Positions 15,784 to 24,604 of a stretch of 51,474 bases of DNA are shown piece after piece; the first letter of the stretch is position 1; the number at the start of each line of letters is the position of its first letter. A program made the translations under genes and the position numbers. The notes beneath the pieces are model-generated. The model was given only the letters and a program-made list of their open reading frames with translations, searched no databases and was not told the origin of the DNA. The stretch is taken from contig DASWNX010000005.1 in assembly GCA_036399055.1 (NCBI GenBank), forward strand, positions 1 to 51,474. Direction: 5' to 3'. This DNA is from Jatrophihabitans sp. GTDB taxonomy: Bacteria; Actinomycetota; Actinomycetes; Mycobacteriales; Jatrophihabitantaceae.

Positions 15784-15947
15784 ACCCAGACCTTAACCAC
15801 AAGCCCTGAGCGGCACGGCCTGCGTCGGCGCACACGACCTGAATCGGCGCCCGTCAGGCGCGGTAGGGTTTGAGATGGATCCAAGATCTTCAAGTTCGTG
15901 CCACCGGTCAGCTCCGACCGGCAGCGCTAGGGAAGGGATATCGGCGG

Positions 15948-16379
15948 GTGACCGTGAACCACACCTCGACGCAGGCGTCTGGGCCGCCCTCCATCGGAAC
16001 CCTGGTCGCCGAAGCGCATTCCAGCTTCAGCACCCTGCTCCACGGTGAGATCGAGCTGGCCAAGCTCGAGATCAAGGACTCGGTCAAGAACGCCGGCACC
16101 GGAGCGGGATGGTTCTCCGTGGCCGCCGTGCTGACGGTCTTCGCATCGATCTTCGGCTTTATCGCCCTGGCCGAGGGCCTGGTGGCGCTGCACCTGTGGC
16201 GCTGGGTCGCCTACCTGATCGTCTTCCTGCTGCTCCTGGGCCTGTCCGGCCTGTTCGGGCTGCTGGGCTGGCGCAAGGTCAAGCGGGTCAAGGCGCCGCA
16301 ACAGACGATCGACACGACCAAGAGCACCGTGCAGGCGTTGCGCCAGGCGACTACGCACCAGCCGGGTCACCGGGCCTAG
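15948..16379 (+). CDS. Phage-holin-superfamily membrane protein (Rv3669-like)
   Basis: A 143-aa protein with an N-terminal amphipathic segment (EIELAKLEIKDSVKNAG), two membrane helices (residues 50-75 and 80-105) and a basic cytosolic tail. This is the Phage_holin_3_6 arrangement conserved in actinobacteria next to the epoxide-hydrolase-like gene and MarP. The GTG start at 15948 is chosen since residues upstream look non-coding; an AAGGGATA lies about 10 nt upstream. Function unknown, membrane-located; it is not a phage lysis gene in this context. Confidence 0.8.
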   Translation: MTVNHTSTQASGPPSIGTLVAEAHSSFSTLLHGEIELAKLEIKDSVKNAGTGAGWFSVAAVLTVFASIFGFIALAEGLVALHLWRWVAYLIVFLLLLGLSGLFGLLGWRKVKRVKAPQQTIDTTKSTVQALRQATTHQPGHRA

Positions 16380-16388
16380 TTCTAGAAG

Positions 16389-17312
16389 TTGAATAGACCC
16401 GACGAGTCCGTCGTCCTGATCGACGGGCCGTGGACGCACCGCACCATCCGGGCCAACGGCATCGCTCTGCACGTCACCGAGGCCGGCACCGGCCCGCTGG
16501 TGTTGCTGCTGCACGGGATGCCGACCTTCTGGTGGACCTGGTCGGCGCAGCTACTCGACCTCGCTGACGCCGGTTATCGCGCCGTCGCGGTGGACCTGCG
16601 CGGCTACGGCGCCTCCGACAAGCCGCCACGCGGCTATGACGCCACCACCATGGCCGCCGACATCGCCCAGCTGGTGACCGCGCTCGGAGAGCGGGACGCG
16701 GTGGTCGTCGGCCACGACGTGGGCGGCCTGCTGGCCTGGACGATGGCCGCCCAGCATCCGCAGGTGGTGCGCCGGATCGCGGTGCTGGGCGCTGCTCACC
16801 CGCTGCGGCTGCGGCAGGCGGTGCTCTATGACCGCAAAGGGCAGCGGCACGCCTCGGCCTACGCGCTGGGCACATTCCAGGTGCCCCGGCTCGGGGAGCG
16901 GTTGCTCACCCAGGACTCGCTGTTCCTGGAGCGGCTGTTCGACACCTGGTCGGGCCCGCTCTGGCGCGGCACCCCGAGTCAGCTCACCGCGATCAGCCGT
17001 TACGCCGAGGCGATGCGGATCCACCCGGTGGCGCACTGCTCGCTGGAGTTCTTTCGCTGGATGGTGCGGTCGCTGCCCCGCCCCGACGGCCGCGCCTACG
17101 CCCGCTCGATGCGGCAACCCATCGGCACGCCCGTCCTGCAGTTGCACGGCGAGCTTGACCGGTGCGTGCTGCCCTCCACCGCGCAGGGCTCCTCGCGGCA
17201 CGTCTCGGCCGACTACGAGTGGCGGTTGCTGGCCGGGGTCGGGCACTTCCCGCAGCACGAGAGCCCCGAACGGGTCTCCGACGAGCTGATCCGGTGGGCG
17301 AAACTCGGCTGA
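16389..17312 (+). CDS. Alpha/beta hydrolase, epoxide-hydrolase-like (EphE-like)
   Basis: A 307-aa alpha/beta hydrolase. The oxyanion motif is LLHGMPTFWWTW, the nucleophile elbow is VVGHDVGGLLAW with Asp as nucleophile (haloalkane dehalogenase/epoxide hydrolase subclass), and the late His is in LLAGVGHFPQHESPE. The start is TTG, 9 nt after the holin-like stop. It is syntenic with Rv3670 (EphE). A 19-bp tandem repeat begins at its stop codon. Confidence 0.85.
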   Translation: MNRPDESVVLIDGPWTHRTIRANGIALHVTEAGTGPLVLLLHGMPTFWWTWSAQLLDLADAGYRAVAVDLRGYGASDKPPRGYDATTMAADIAQLVTALGERDAVVVGHDVGGLLAWTMAAQHPQVVRRIAVLGAAHPLRLRQAVLYDRKGQRHASAYALGTFQVPRLGERLLTQDSLFLERLFDTWSGPLWRGTPSQLTAISRYAEAMRIHPVAHCSLEFFRWMVRSLPRPDGRAYARSMRQPIGTPVLQLHGELDRCVLPSTAQGSSRHVSADYEWRLLAGVGHFPQHESPERVSDELIRWAKLG

Positions 17313-17357
17313 GCGGCCCGCGCCCGGCTGAGCGGCCCGCGCCCGGCTGAGCGGGCC
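17308..17357. repeat. 19-bp tandem repeat, about 2.6 copies
   Basis: The unit ggctgagcggcccgcgccc occurs twice in full and then partly (ggctgagcgggcccgg). It starts at the stop codon of the hydrolase gene and fills the gap to the convergent marP gene. Confidence 0.8.
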
Positions 17358-17365
17358 CGGCGGCG

Positions 17366-18550
17366 CTAGCTGCAGGCCGACGTGCTGACCGTCCTGGTGA
17401 CGTGCCGGCCCGCGTTGGCCGAATCGGTGACCTCGCCGGCGGTCAGCACGAAGGCGGTGTCGGCGGAGTCCAGCGCGGAGGCGAACACGATTCCCAGGAT
17501 CGAGCCGTCGGTGGCGATCAGCGGGCCTCCGGAGTTGCCCGAGCGCACCACCGACCTGATCGAGTAGATGTCGCGGTCGACCGAGAGCCGACCGTAGATG
17601 TCGCGGCCGGAGATCCGTGCCCGGTCCCTGACGCGGGCCGGGCGCACGTCGAACGGGCCGTCCTCGGGGTAGCCGAGCACGATGGCGTCCTGGCCTGAGC
17701 CGGCGGGAACGGCGGCCAGCCGCAACGGCCGCACCTTCAGCCCGGGCACCCACAGCACCGCGATGTCACGCCCGGGGTCGAACACCACCACGTGAGCGCT
17801 CAGCGGGCCGCGGCTGGTCTCGACCTTGACCTGGTCGGCCCCGGCCACCACGTGGGCGTTGGTCATCACCCGTTCGGGGGCGTAGACGACGCTGGAGCCC
17901 TCCATTCCGCGGTCACAGGACAGCGCCACCGCGCGCACCTTGAGCACCGCGTCCCGGGCCATCGCGACCGACTTCGACCGCAACAACGCCGGATCGGCAG
18001 GCGGCACGTCGACGATGCGGGTCGGCTGCAGGGCGCCGAAGACCTGCGGAAAACCGCTGCGGTCGACGAACCTGCGCAGCGAGCTGTAGAGGTTGCGGAC
18101 GCTGTCGGGCAGCGTGTCGTCCACCGCCCGGATCGTCACCGAGCGGCGCACCTGGTCCGACAGCGCCGGAAACGGCGCGAACGCCAGCGGAAGGGCCACC
18201 ATCCAGGCGACCAGCAGCACCGCCAGCATGGAGAACAGCGACCCGATCACCCGGTCCACGTGGCGGGCCGGGTTCCAGGTCACCCTCGAGCGCAGCCGGC
18301 CGCCCACCCAGATCGCGATCAACTGGCCGAGCATGGCGAAGAACAGCACGCAGACGATCGCGACCGGCACCTGGGCCGCGCCGTCGGCCAGCGTCCGGCC
18401 CAGCGGTCTGGCCAACTGGGCGCCGAGCGCGGCCCCGCCGAAGAAACCGGTGAAGGACAGGCCGGCCAGCACCGCGCCGTTGCGATAGCCGCCGACGGCG
18501 TAGCAGAGGATCGCCACCACCAGGATCAGGTCGAGCAGGTCCGGCTTCAC
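17366..18550 (-). CDS. marP: Membrane-anchored periplasmic serine protease MarP
   Basis: 394 aa. The N-terminal CvpA-like domain has four membrane segments (about residues 5-130), followed by an extracytoplasmic chymotrypsin-like protease. The catalytic triad is His233 (MTNAHVVAG), Asp262 (VFDPGRDIAVL) and Ser340 (RSGNSGGPL), nearly the numbering of M. tuberculosis MarP (Rv3671c). The partner Cys residues are also present (SCDRG and the C-terminal STSACS). MarP protects against acid by cleaving the peptidoglycan hydrolase RipA. It is convergent with the ephE-like gene. Confidence 0.93.
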   Translation of the reverse strand: MKPDLLDLILVVAILCYAVGGYRNGAVLAGLSFTGFFGGAALGAQLARPLGRTLADGAAQVPVAIVCVLFFAMLGQLIAIWVGGRLRSRVTWNPARHVDRVIGSLFSMLAVLLVAWMVALPLAFAPFPALSDQVRRSVTIRAVDDTLPDSVRNLYSSLRRFVDRSGFPQVFGALQPTRIVDVPPADPALLRSKSVAMARDAVLKVRAVALSCDRGMEGSSVVYAPERVMTNAHVVAGADQVKVETSRGPLSAHVVVFDPGRDIAVLWVPGLKVRPLRLAAVPAGSGQDAIVLGYPEDGPFDVRPARVRDRARISGRDIYGRLSVDRDIYSIRSVVRSGNSGGPLIATDGSILGIVFASALDSADTAFVLTAGEVTDSANAGRHVTRTVSTSACS

Positions 18551-18566
18551 CGGGGGGCGGACCTCC

Positions 18567-19001
18567 TCAGTTCGGCAGCACGATCAAGGTGCCTGTCTGT
18601 CCCTGCTTGATGTGAATGGTGCAGACGAACTTATACGCACCTGGCTCGGGTGCGGTGAATTCCACCGATTTGGTCTGACCGGCTGACACCAGCGGGACGT
18701 AGTCGGCCGGAAAGTCCTGCAACGACCAGTCGTGCGGAGCGCCGGTGCCGACATGCTTGAGGGTGATGCGGACCTTGCCCCGATGCACGGTGATGGTGGA
18801 GGGCGTGAACCGGTAGTCCTCGTCGGTGGTGATCACCACCTCCTGCACTCCCGCGGTCACCGCGGCGGTGGTCGAGCCGGTGTGCGGGCCCTGCTCGATC
18901 GCCGACTTGGTCTGGCAGCCGGCCAGCAGCGTCAATACCATCAGCAGCGCCGCGACGCGGCTGCCGCGCGCGCCCAGTCGGGCCGGTCCAAGCATCAGCA
19001 C
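18567..19001 (-). CDS. Cupredoxin-like lipoprotein
   Basis: A 144-aa secreted protein. The signal peptide ends in the lipobox LLAGC, so it is membrane-anchored. The mature part is a plastocyanin/azurin-type fold. Copper ligands are His in GAPHDWSL and Cys/His in FVCTIHIKQGQTG. The position usually held by an axial Met in such loops is Gln, as in stellacyanin-type sites. In M. tuberculosis the same slot encodes a thioredoxin-like protein (Rv3673c). Role: probable copper binding or electron transfer outside the membrane. Confidence 0.75.
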   Translation of the reverse strand: MLMLGPARLGARGSRVAALLMVLTLLAGCQTKSAIEQGPHTGSTTAAVTAGVQEVVITTDEDYRFTPSTITVHRGKVRITLKHVGTGAPHDWSLQDFPADYVPLVSAGQTKSVEFTAPEPGAYKFVCTIHIKQGQTGTLIVLPN

Positions 19002-19033
19002 ACCCGCGACCGTACCCGGCGCGGCTGTGCGGG

Positions 19034-19675
19034 CTAGACAGGCAGTGGCCGAACCTGCTCGCGATCCCAGGGTTGCTCCCAGCCGGCCAGGCGTAGCAAA
19101 CGGTCCAGCAGGTTGGCGGTGAATCCCCAGATGAACAAGCCGTCGGCGGCGAAGGCCGGCCCGCTGTAGCCGGACGGGTGCCGGGCGGTGAACCGGTTGG
19201 CAGGCAGCAACAGCTCGCTCAACCGCACCCGGTGCACGCTGGCCACCTCGGCCTCATCGACCACCCCAACCGGATGCGGGCTACGCCAGTAGCCGAGCAC
19301 CGGGGTCACCACGAAGCCCGAGGGCGGCAGCCACACCGCCTGCAACGCCCCCAGCACGTCCACGGTGTCAGGCCGCAGCCCCACCTCCTCGGCCGCCTCG
19401 CGTAGCGCCGTGGCGGCCGGAGAGCTGTCCTGCGGATCGGTGGCCCCGCCGGGAAAGGCCACCTGGCCGGCATGGTTGCGCATGGTGGCCGAGCGCTGGA
19501 TCAGCAGCACGTCGCCTTCGGCGGCCGCGTCGGGCGAGGCGAACAGGATCAGCACCGCCGAGTGCCTGCCGCTGCCGTCGCGGGGCGGGCTGAAGCGGGA
19601 CAGCTCAAGCGCCGGGGCTGACTCCAAGGCCAGCACCATGGGGCTCAGCCAGGGCGGCGGCGTCACCGCGCTCAC
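19034..19675 (-). CDS. NUDIX hydrolase, CoA-pyrophosphatase type (Rv3672c-like)
   Basis: About 213 aa. The Nudix box is in the PGGATDPQDSSPAATALR to REAAEEVGL stretch, and MRNHAGQVAFPGG is the UPF0035 motif of CoA diphosphatases (NudL/PCD1). The likely reaction is hydrolysis of CoA or its derivatives to 3',5'-ADP and phosphopantetheine. The reading frame extends to 19966 inside nth, so the real start is downstream; GTG 19675 is chosen, with GTG 19666 and ATG 19639 possible. A duplicated ccggccggctcac sequence lies just upstream. Confidence 0.82.
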   Translation of the reverse strand: MSAVTPPPWLSPMVLALESAPALELSRFSPPRDGSGRHSAVLILFASPDAAAEGDVLLIQRSATMRNHAGQVAFPGGATDPQDSSPAATALREAAEEVGLRPDTVDVLGALQAVWLPPSGFVVTPVLGYWRSPHPVGVVDEAEVASVHRVRLSELLLPANRFTARHPSGYSGPAFAADGLFIWGFTANLLDRLLRLAGWEQPWDREQVRPLPV

Positions 19676-19707
19676 TGCGGACCAGCCGGCCGGCTCACCC
19701 GGCCGGC

Positions 19708-20451
19708 TCACCCGGTCAGCTCGGAATCCACCTGGGACGGGCTCTTGACCAACTTGGCCGCCGCCACCGGATCTTGCTCTCCGATGCCCGACGACGGGCA
19801 GAGCCGGGCGATCGGGCAGACCCCGCACGCGGGCCGGCGGGCATGGCACATCCGTCGGCCGTGCCAGATCACCCGGTGCGACATGATCGTCCAGTCCTGG
19901 CGTGGAATCAGCACCGCGATCTCGGCCTCGATCTTCACCGGGTCGGTGTTGGCCGTCCACTGCCAACGTTGGGCCAGCCGGCCCAGATGGGTGTCGACGG
20001 TGATTCCGGGGATGCCGAAGGCGTTGCCGAGCACCACGTTGGCGGTCTTGCGGCCGAAGCCGGGCAGCGTGACCAGTTCTTCAAGGCTGGCCGGCACCTG
20101 GCCGTCATAGCGCTCGACGAGCTGCTGGCCCAGGGTGATCAAGCTGTTGGTCTTGGCGCGGAAGAAGCCGGTCGGGCGGATCAGCGCCTCCAGCTCCTCT
20201 CGCACCGCGCCTGCGTAGGCGGCCGCGTCGGGGTAGGCGGCGAAGACGGCCGGCGTCACCTCGTTGACCTTCTTGTCGGTGCACTGCGCCGAGAGGATCG
20301 TCGCGACCGACAGCTGCAAGGGATTGCTGAAGTTCAGCTCGCAGTGCGCGTTCGGGTAAAGCTCGCCCAACTCCTTGTTGATCCGTCGTGCTCGCCGGGT
20401 GAGAGCGAGCCGAGATTCCTGGCGTTCGGCCGTGGCCGTAGTGGTTCCCAC
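19708..20451 (-). CDS. nth: Endonuclease III
   Basis: A 247-aa base-excision repair glycosylase/AP lyase. The helix-hairpin-helix with catalytic Lys is [20 protein letters not shown], the catalytic Asp is in [14 protein letters not shown], and the 4Fe-4S loop is [20 protein letters not shown] 20451 is chosen because family starts align; a longer frame crosses the divergent small gene. A TAAGCT hexamer 7 nt before the GTG suggests a leaderless transcript. Syntenic with Rv3674c. Confidence 0.93.
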   Translation of the reverse strand: MGTTTATAERQESRLALTRRARRINKELGELYPNAHCELNFSNPLQLSVATILSAQCTDKKVNEVTPAVFAAYPDAAAYAGAVREELEALIRPTGFFRAKTNSLITLGQQLVERYDGQVPASLEELVTLPGFGRKTANVVLGNAFGIPGITVDTHLGRLAQRWQWTANTDPVKIEAEIAVLIPRQDWTIMSHRVIWHGRRMCHARRPACGVCPIARLCPSSGIGEQDPVAAAKLVKSPSQVDSELTG

Positions 20452-20485
20452 ACCCGCTAGCTTATTGGGGCACAATGACAACACC

Positions 20486-20725
20486 ATGATCGGATTTCTG
20501 GTGTTGCTGTTTCCGGTGCTTCTGCTGATCTTCATGCTCGTCATGGAGCGCATCGAGGAGCCGCTGACCCGGGTCGCCCTTGAGCGCGACGTCGAGGATT
20601 TCTTGGAGAACGCCAATCCCGAGGAGTTCGGCGCCCTCGTGCGTGAGGGGCCCGAGACCGCGCTGTCCCGATTCCGGTCCCGGTTGCGGCTGAACCGCCC
20701 CGGCCGGAGAAACCGCGGCCAGTAG
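20486..20725 (+). CDS. Small single-pass membrane protein (Rv3675-like)
   Basis: 79 aa. One N-terminal membrane helix (residues 2-19) is followed by an acidic cytosolic segment ([20 protein letters not shown]) and a strongly basic tail ([18 protein letters not shown]). It occupies the Rv3675 position between nth and crp. Function unknown. CACAAT about 10 nt upstream may be a -10 element. Confidence 0.75.
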   Translation: MIGFLVLLFPVLLLIFMLVMERIEEPLTRVALERDVEDFLENANPEEFGALVREGPETALSRFRSRLRLNRPGRRNRGQ

Positions 20726-20793
20726 GCCTTTCCGCGGCCTGGCCCGCACCCAGCCCGGTGAGCCTGGCCGGCTTGCTCACGATCCGATCGTGG

Positions 20794-20840
20794 CGCCGGT
20801 CGCGGGTCGCCGGTCTGCGACCGGCGTCACCCCCTACAAT
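20794..20840 (+). promoter_or_regulatory. crp promoter region with 10-bp inverted repeat
   Basis: CGCCGGTCGC (20794-20803) and GCGACCGGCG (20817-20826) form a perfect 10-bp stem with a 13-nt loop. TACAAT at 20835-20840 fits a -10 element, giving a leader of about 45 nt before the crp GTG. The repeat overlaps the -35 area, so it could be an operator or a terminator for the small gene upstream. Confidence 0.5.
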
Positions 20841-20890
20841 CCGGCAAGACGTGCGCGCGCGAGGCGCGAAAGCGATGAGAGGGAGCTGGC

Positions 20891-21565
20891 GTGGACGAGG
20901 TGCTCCGCAGGGCCGGATTGTTCCAGGGCGTCGACCCGGCAGATGTCGAGGCGCTGGGCAGCCAGTTCGAGATTTTCGACGCGCCCCGGGGCACCATCCT
21001 CTTCAATGAGGGCGAAGCAGGTGACAGCCTCTACATCGTGCTCACCGGCAAGGTGAAGCTGGGCCGCAAGTCATCCGACGGCCGCGAGAACCTGGTGGCG
21101 GTGATGGGCCCGGCAGACCAGTTCGGAGAGCTGTCGTTGTTCGACCCCGGCCCGCGCACCGCCACCGCGGTGGTCGTCACCGACGCCCGGGTCGCCCGGC
21201 TGCCCAAAGCCGCGCTGACCGACTGGATCACCGAGCGGCCCCAGATCGCCCTGCAACTGCTGCGGGTGGTGGCTCGCCGGCTGCGGCGGACCAACACCAT
21301 GCTCGCCGACCTGATCTTCGTCGACGTGCCGGGCCGGGTCGCCAAGCAGTTGCTGCAACTGGCGCAGCGGTTCGGTTCGGTGGACGGCGGGCAGCTGCGG
21401 GTGACCCACGACCTCACCCAGGAAGAGCTGGCGCAACTGGTCGGGGCCTCTCGCGAGACCGTGAACAAGGCCCTGGCCGACTTCGCCCAGCGTGGCTGGC
21501 TGCGGCTCGAGGGCAAGAGCGTGGTCATCCTGGACCGCGAGCGGCTGGCCCGCCGAGCCCGCTGA
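20891..21565 (+). CDS. crp: Crp/Fnr-family transcription regulator
   Basis: 224 aa, matching M. tuberculosis Crp (Rv3676) in length and place. The cyclic-nucleotide domain has [18 protein letters not shown] and the phosphate-binding [18 protein letters not shown]; the C-terminal helix-turn-helix is [20 protein letters not shown]. It probably binds cAMP and regulates carbon and respiration genes. The GTG start has GGGAG 7 nt upstream. It is convergent with the MBL gene. Confidence 0.92.
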   Translation: MDEVLRRAGLFQGVDPADVEALGSQFEIFDAPRGTILFNEGEAGDSLYIVLTGKVKLGRKSSDGRENLVAVMGPADQFGELSLFDPGPRTATAVVVTDARVARLPKAALTDWITERPQIALQLLRVVARRLRRTNTMLADLIFVDVPGRVAKQLLQLAQRFGSVDGGQLRVTHDLTQEELAQLVGASRETVNKALADFAQRGWLRLEGKSVVILDRERLARRAR

Positions 21566-21599
21566 CGAAGCGGCGGGCGAAAGCTGGCTGGGTGAGCTG

Positions 21600-22406
21600 C
21601 TAGAAGCCCTCGGCCCGCAGATAGGCCAGCTGAGCCTTGACCGACCACTCGGCAGCCGGCCACAGCACCGGGTCGACGTCGGCGTACACCCGCCGCACCA
21701 CGTCCATCGCGCTCAGCTCGGGACCGCCCTGGGCCAGCGCCTGGCGCACCTGGGCCAGGCGCTGCTCCCGGTGCGCCAGATAGCCCCGAGCTGCCGTCCC
21801 CGCGTCGGCCAGCTCCGGGCCGTGGCCGGGCAGCACCGCGACACCGTCCAGAGTGGCCAGCCGGCGCAGCGAGTCGAGGTAGTCGGCGAGCACGCCGTCG
21901 GGATGGGCCACCACCGTGCTGCCGCGGCCCAGGATGGTGTCACCGGTCAGCACCGCCACCGTATGGCCTTCACCGGGGACCTGGCCGGGTATCACGAACG
22001 ACAGCGAGTCGGCCGTGTGACCGGGGGTGGCCCACACCTGGATCTGCACGCCGGCCCCGTCCAGCACCGCGCCTTCGGCCAGTCCTTCCGCGCCGTAGCG
22101 GTGCGCCGGGTCCAGGGCCAGCACCGGCGCTCCGGTGAGCTCGTGCAACCGCCGGGCGCCCTCGGAGTGGTCGGCGTGGCCGTGGGTGAGCAGGATCAGC
22201 GGCACGGAGCCCGCCGCCTGCAGCACGCTGGACAGGTGCCTGTCGTCGTCGGGCCCCGGGTCCACCACCACCGCCTGCCGACGGCTCGGCTCATCACGCA
22301 GCAGCCAGGTGTTCGTGCCGTCCAGGGTCATCGCCGACGGGTTGTCCGCCAGCACCACCCCGGCCAGCGGGGTCACCTGCCGCAGCTGCTCGTAGGCCAG
22401 GCTCAC
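21600..22406 (-). CDS. MBL-fold metallo-hydrolase (Rv3677c-like)
   Basis: 268 aa. The metal-binding motif is LTHGHADHSEGARRL, with later ligands in WATPGHTADS and LTGDTILGRGST; LPGHGPE follows. The fold is glyoxalase II/LACTB2-like, where homologues act on thioesters or RNA. It overlaps the NUDIX gene stop by 4 nt (ATGA-type), so they are coupled. Substrate unknown. Confidence 0.87.
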   Translation of the reverse strand: MSLAYEQLRQVTPLAGVVLADNPSAMTLDGTNTWLLRDEPSRRQAVVVDPGPDDDRHLSSVLQAAGSVPLILLTHGHADHSEGARRLHELTGAPVLALDPAHRYGAEGLAEGAVLDGAGVQIQVWATPGHTADSLSFVIPGQVPGEGHTVAVLTGDTILGRGSTVVAHPDGVLADYLDSLRRLATLDGVAVLPGHGPELADAGTAARGYLAHREQRLAQVRQALAQGGPELSAMDVVRRVYADVDPVLWPAAEWSVKAQLAYLRAEGF

Positions 22407-23149
22407 GGCAGGAACCCGCCCGACGAGCGCCGGAAGGAGGCCGGCAGCGGCAGCAGCCGGTCATCGCCGAGGTCGGCGCACCAGACGCCGGACTCGTCGC
22501 GCCGGAACGTCGGCTGGATGGGGCGCACCACCCGGGCCGCGGCCGAGTCCAGCACCGCCGACGCGCTCGGCATGCTCGCCAGTTCGCTCAGGTTCACCAC
22601 GGTGGGCGGCAGCATCGGGCGCTCGTCGCGCTCGTACTCGGCCAGCGCCTGGGCCACCGAGATCCAGTCCGCATGCGAGGCCTCACCGGTGACCGCGGCC
22701 GCGGTGGCCCCGTCCGGGACGGCGGCGACGAAGAAGTAGGTGTCGTAGCGGCGCGGCTCCACCTCCGGGGTGATCCAGCGCGCCCACGGCCGCAGCGCCT
22801 CCAGTGGCAGCTGGACGTCGGTCTCTTCCATCAGCTCGCGGCCGGCCGCCCGCAGCAGCACCGCGGCGTGCTCGACGGTGGTGCTGAACTGCTCGGCGAC
22901 CGCGGCGGCAGTGGCTGGAACCGGGCCAGCGGCGTCCGCGGCGTCGACACCGCCGCCGGGGAACACCGACATGCCAGGCGCGAAGGCCATCTTGGGGACC
23001 CGGCGCAGCATCCAGGTCTGCAACCCGTCAGGGCCGTCGCGCAGCAGCATCACCGTGGCCGCCTCGCGGACGGCGGCGCCTGTGCTCGCGCCCTGCTGGG
23101 ATCCTGGCTGTCCGGACGCACCAGGCCCGGCGCTGCCCGGTCCTGTCAC
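22403..23149 (-). CDS. NUDIX hydrolase
   Basis: A 248-aa protein with a low-complexity Gly/Ser/Gln N-terminus. The region FAPGMSVFPGGGVDAADA and AGRELMEETDVQLPLEAL carries the Nudix box with an insertion before the REUxEE helix. It belongs to the NUDT19/CoA-diphosphatase-like group often found beside RidA and MBL genes. It lies 2 bp from RidA and overlaps MBL, forming a three-gene unit. Confidence 0.85.
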   Translation of the reverse strand: MTGPGSAGPGASGQPGSQQGASTGAAVREAATVMLLRDGPDGLQTWMLRRVPKMAFAPGMSVFPGGGVDAADAAGPVPATAAAVAEQFSTTVEHAAVLLRAAGRELMEETDVQLPLEALRPWARWITPEVEPRRYDTYFFVAAVPDGATAAAVTGEASHADWISVAQALAEYERDERPMLPPTVVNLSELASMPSASAVLDSAAARVVRPIQPTFRRDESGVWCADLGDDRLLPLPASFRRSSGGFLP

Positions 23150-23151
23150 GG

Positions 23152-23610
23152 CTAGCGGATCTCGACGATCATCTCGATCTCGACCGGCGCGTTCAGCGGC
23201 AGGACCGCCACCCCGACCGCGGACCGGGCGTGCGCCCCGGCCTCGCCGAACACCTCGACGAGCAGTTCGGACGCGCCGTTGATGACGGCCGGCTGCTCGG
23301 TGAAGTCGGGGGTCGAGGCGACGAAGCCGAGCAGCTTCACCACCCGGACGACGGAGTCGATGCCGACCAGGTCGTGCACCGCCGCCAGCGCGTTCAGAGC
23401 GCAGGTCCTGGCGTAGCCGGCTGCGTCCTCGGCGGTGACCTCGGCGCCGACCTTGCCGGCGGCCGGCAGCACGTCATCGACCGTGGGCAGCTGCCCGGAG
23501 GTGTACACGAGTTGGCCGGTGCGGATCGCGGGGATGTACTTGGCCGCGGGCGGGGGCACCGACGGCAGCTCGATACCCAGCTCGGCCAGCCTTTGGGATA
23601 CGGAGTTCAT
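23152..23610 (-). CDS. RidA-family enamine/imine deaminase-like protein (Rv3678c-like)
   Basis: 152 aa, RidA (YjgF/UK114) family. LVYTSGQLPTVDD and ARTCALNALAAVHDLVG are characteristic, but the Arg of the canonical active site (CRA in VRVCVADL types) is not evident in VVRVVKLLGFVAST, suggesting the RidA_5-like branch. It heads the RidA-NUDIX-MBL operon. TAGGTT lies 6 nt before the ATG, so the transcript is probably leaderless. Confidence 0.85.
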   Translation of the reverse strand: MNSVSQRLAELGIELPSVPPPAAKYIPAIRTGQLVYTSGQLPTVDDVLPAAGKVGAEVTAEDAAGYARTCALNALAAVHDLVGIDSVVRVVKLLGFVASTPDFTEQPAVINGASELLVEVFGEAGAHARSAVGVAVLPLNAPVEIEMIVEIR

Positions 23611-23616
23611 ACGCGC

Positions 23617-23644
23617 AACCTACCCTCTGGGGAGTTTGTAGGCT
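23617..23644. promoter_or_regulatory. Back-to-back leaderless promoters for ridA-like and arsA-like genes
   Basis: In the 40-bp gap between divergent start codons, TAGGTT (minus strand, 23622-23617) is 6 nt from the ridA-like ATG and TAGGCT (plus strand, 23639-23644) is 6 nt from the ATPase GTG. Each is at the distance expected if transcription starts at the start codon. Confidence 0.6.
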
Positions 23645-23650
23645 GGGTTC

Positions 23651-24604
23651 GTGCCCACAGATGATCGAGCGCCCCGCCTGCACGTCGTCACCGGCAAGGG
23701 CGGCACCGGCAAGACCACGGTCGCCGGCGCGCTGGCCCTGGCGCTGGCGGGCCAGGCCCAACGGGTGCTGCTGGTCGAGGTCGAGGGTCGGCAGGGCCTG
23801 GCGCAGCTGTTCGACACGCCTCCGCTGCCGTACTCCGAGACCCGGCTGGCCGCGGCCGGCCGCGGCGAGGTGGTGGGCCTGGCGATCGACGCCGAGGCCG
23901 CGATGCTGGAGTACCTGGAGATGTTCTACTCGATCAAACGGGCCGGCTCGGTGCTGCGCAAGATGGGCGCCATCGACTTCGTGACCACCATCGCGCCGGG
24001 GCTTCGGGACGTGCTGCTCACCGGCAAGGTCAAGGAGGCCGTGACCCGCACCGAGCGCACCGGCCGGCCGAGCTTCGACGCCGTGGTGCTCGACGCCCCG
24101 CCGACCGGACGGATCACCCCGTTCCTGCAGGCCACCCACGAGGTCGCCGGGCTGGCCAGGATGGGTCCGATCCACCGGCAGAGCCAGGGTGTCATCGAGC
24201 TGCTGCACTCGGCCCAGACCCAGGTGCACATCGTGACACTGCTGGAGGAGATGCCGGTGCAAGAGACCCTGGACGCCGCCGTGGAGTTGCGCGCGGCCGG
24301 CTACCGGATCGGCCGGTTGCTGGTGAACCGGGCCAGGCCGGCGCTGATCTCGGCCGGCCGGCCGGAGGTGGCGTCCCTGGCCAAGGGGCTCACGGCAGCC
24401 GGCCTGGACCCGGCTCTGGCCCCCGCGCTGGCGGCCGAGGTCGATGTCTACGGCCAGCGCCAGGAAGTGCAGGCCCGGGCCGGGGCAGAGCTCGAGCGAG
24501 CCGGCGTGCCGATCACCAGGTTGCCCGAGCTGCCGCCGCCGCTGGACCTGGGCAGCCTGTTCGAGCTAGCCGAAGCCCTCGACGTCCGGGCGTGGTCGGC
24601 GTGA
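23651..24604 (+). CDS. ArsA/GET3-type ATPase, first subunit (Rv3679-like)
   Basis: 317 aa. The deviant Walker A is VTGKGGTGKTTVAGALAL and the switch II region is VVLDAPPTGRITPFL. It resembles Rv3679, which with Rv3680 forms a GET3-like heterodimer linked to glycerol metabolism and cell-envelope stress in mycobacteria. The start GTG lies directly after TAGGCT. It overlaps the second ATPase gene by GTGA. Confidence 0.88.
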   Translation: MPTDDRAPRLHVVTGKGGTGKTTVAGALALALAGQAQRVLLVEVEGRQGLAQLFDTPPLPYSETRLAAAGRGEVVGLAIDAEAAMLEYLEMFYSIKRAGSVLRKMGAIDFVTTIAPGLRDVLLTGKVKEAVTRTERTGRPSFDAVVLDAPPTGRITPFLQATHEVAGLARMGPIHRQSQGVIELLHSAQTQVHIVTLLEEMPVQETLDAAVELRAAGYRIGRLLVNRARPALISAGRPEVASLAKGLTAAGLDPALAPALAAEVDVYGQRQEVQARAGAELERAGVPITRLPELPPPLDLGSLFELAEALDVRAWSA

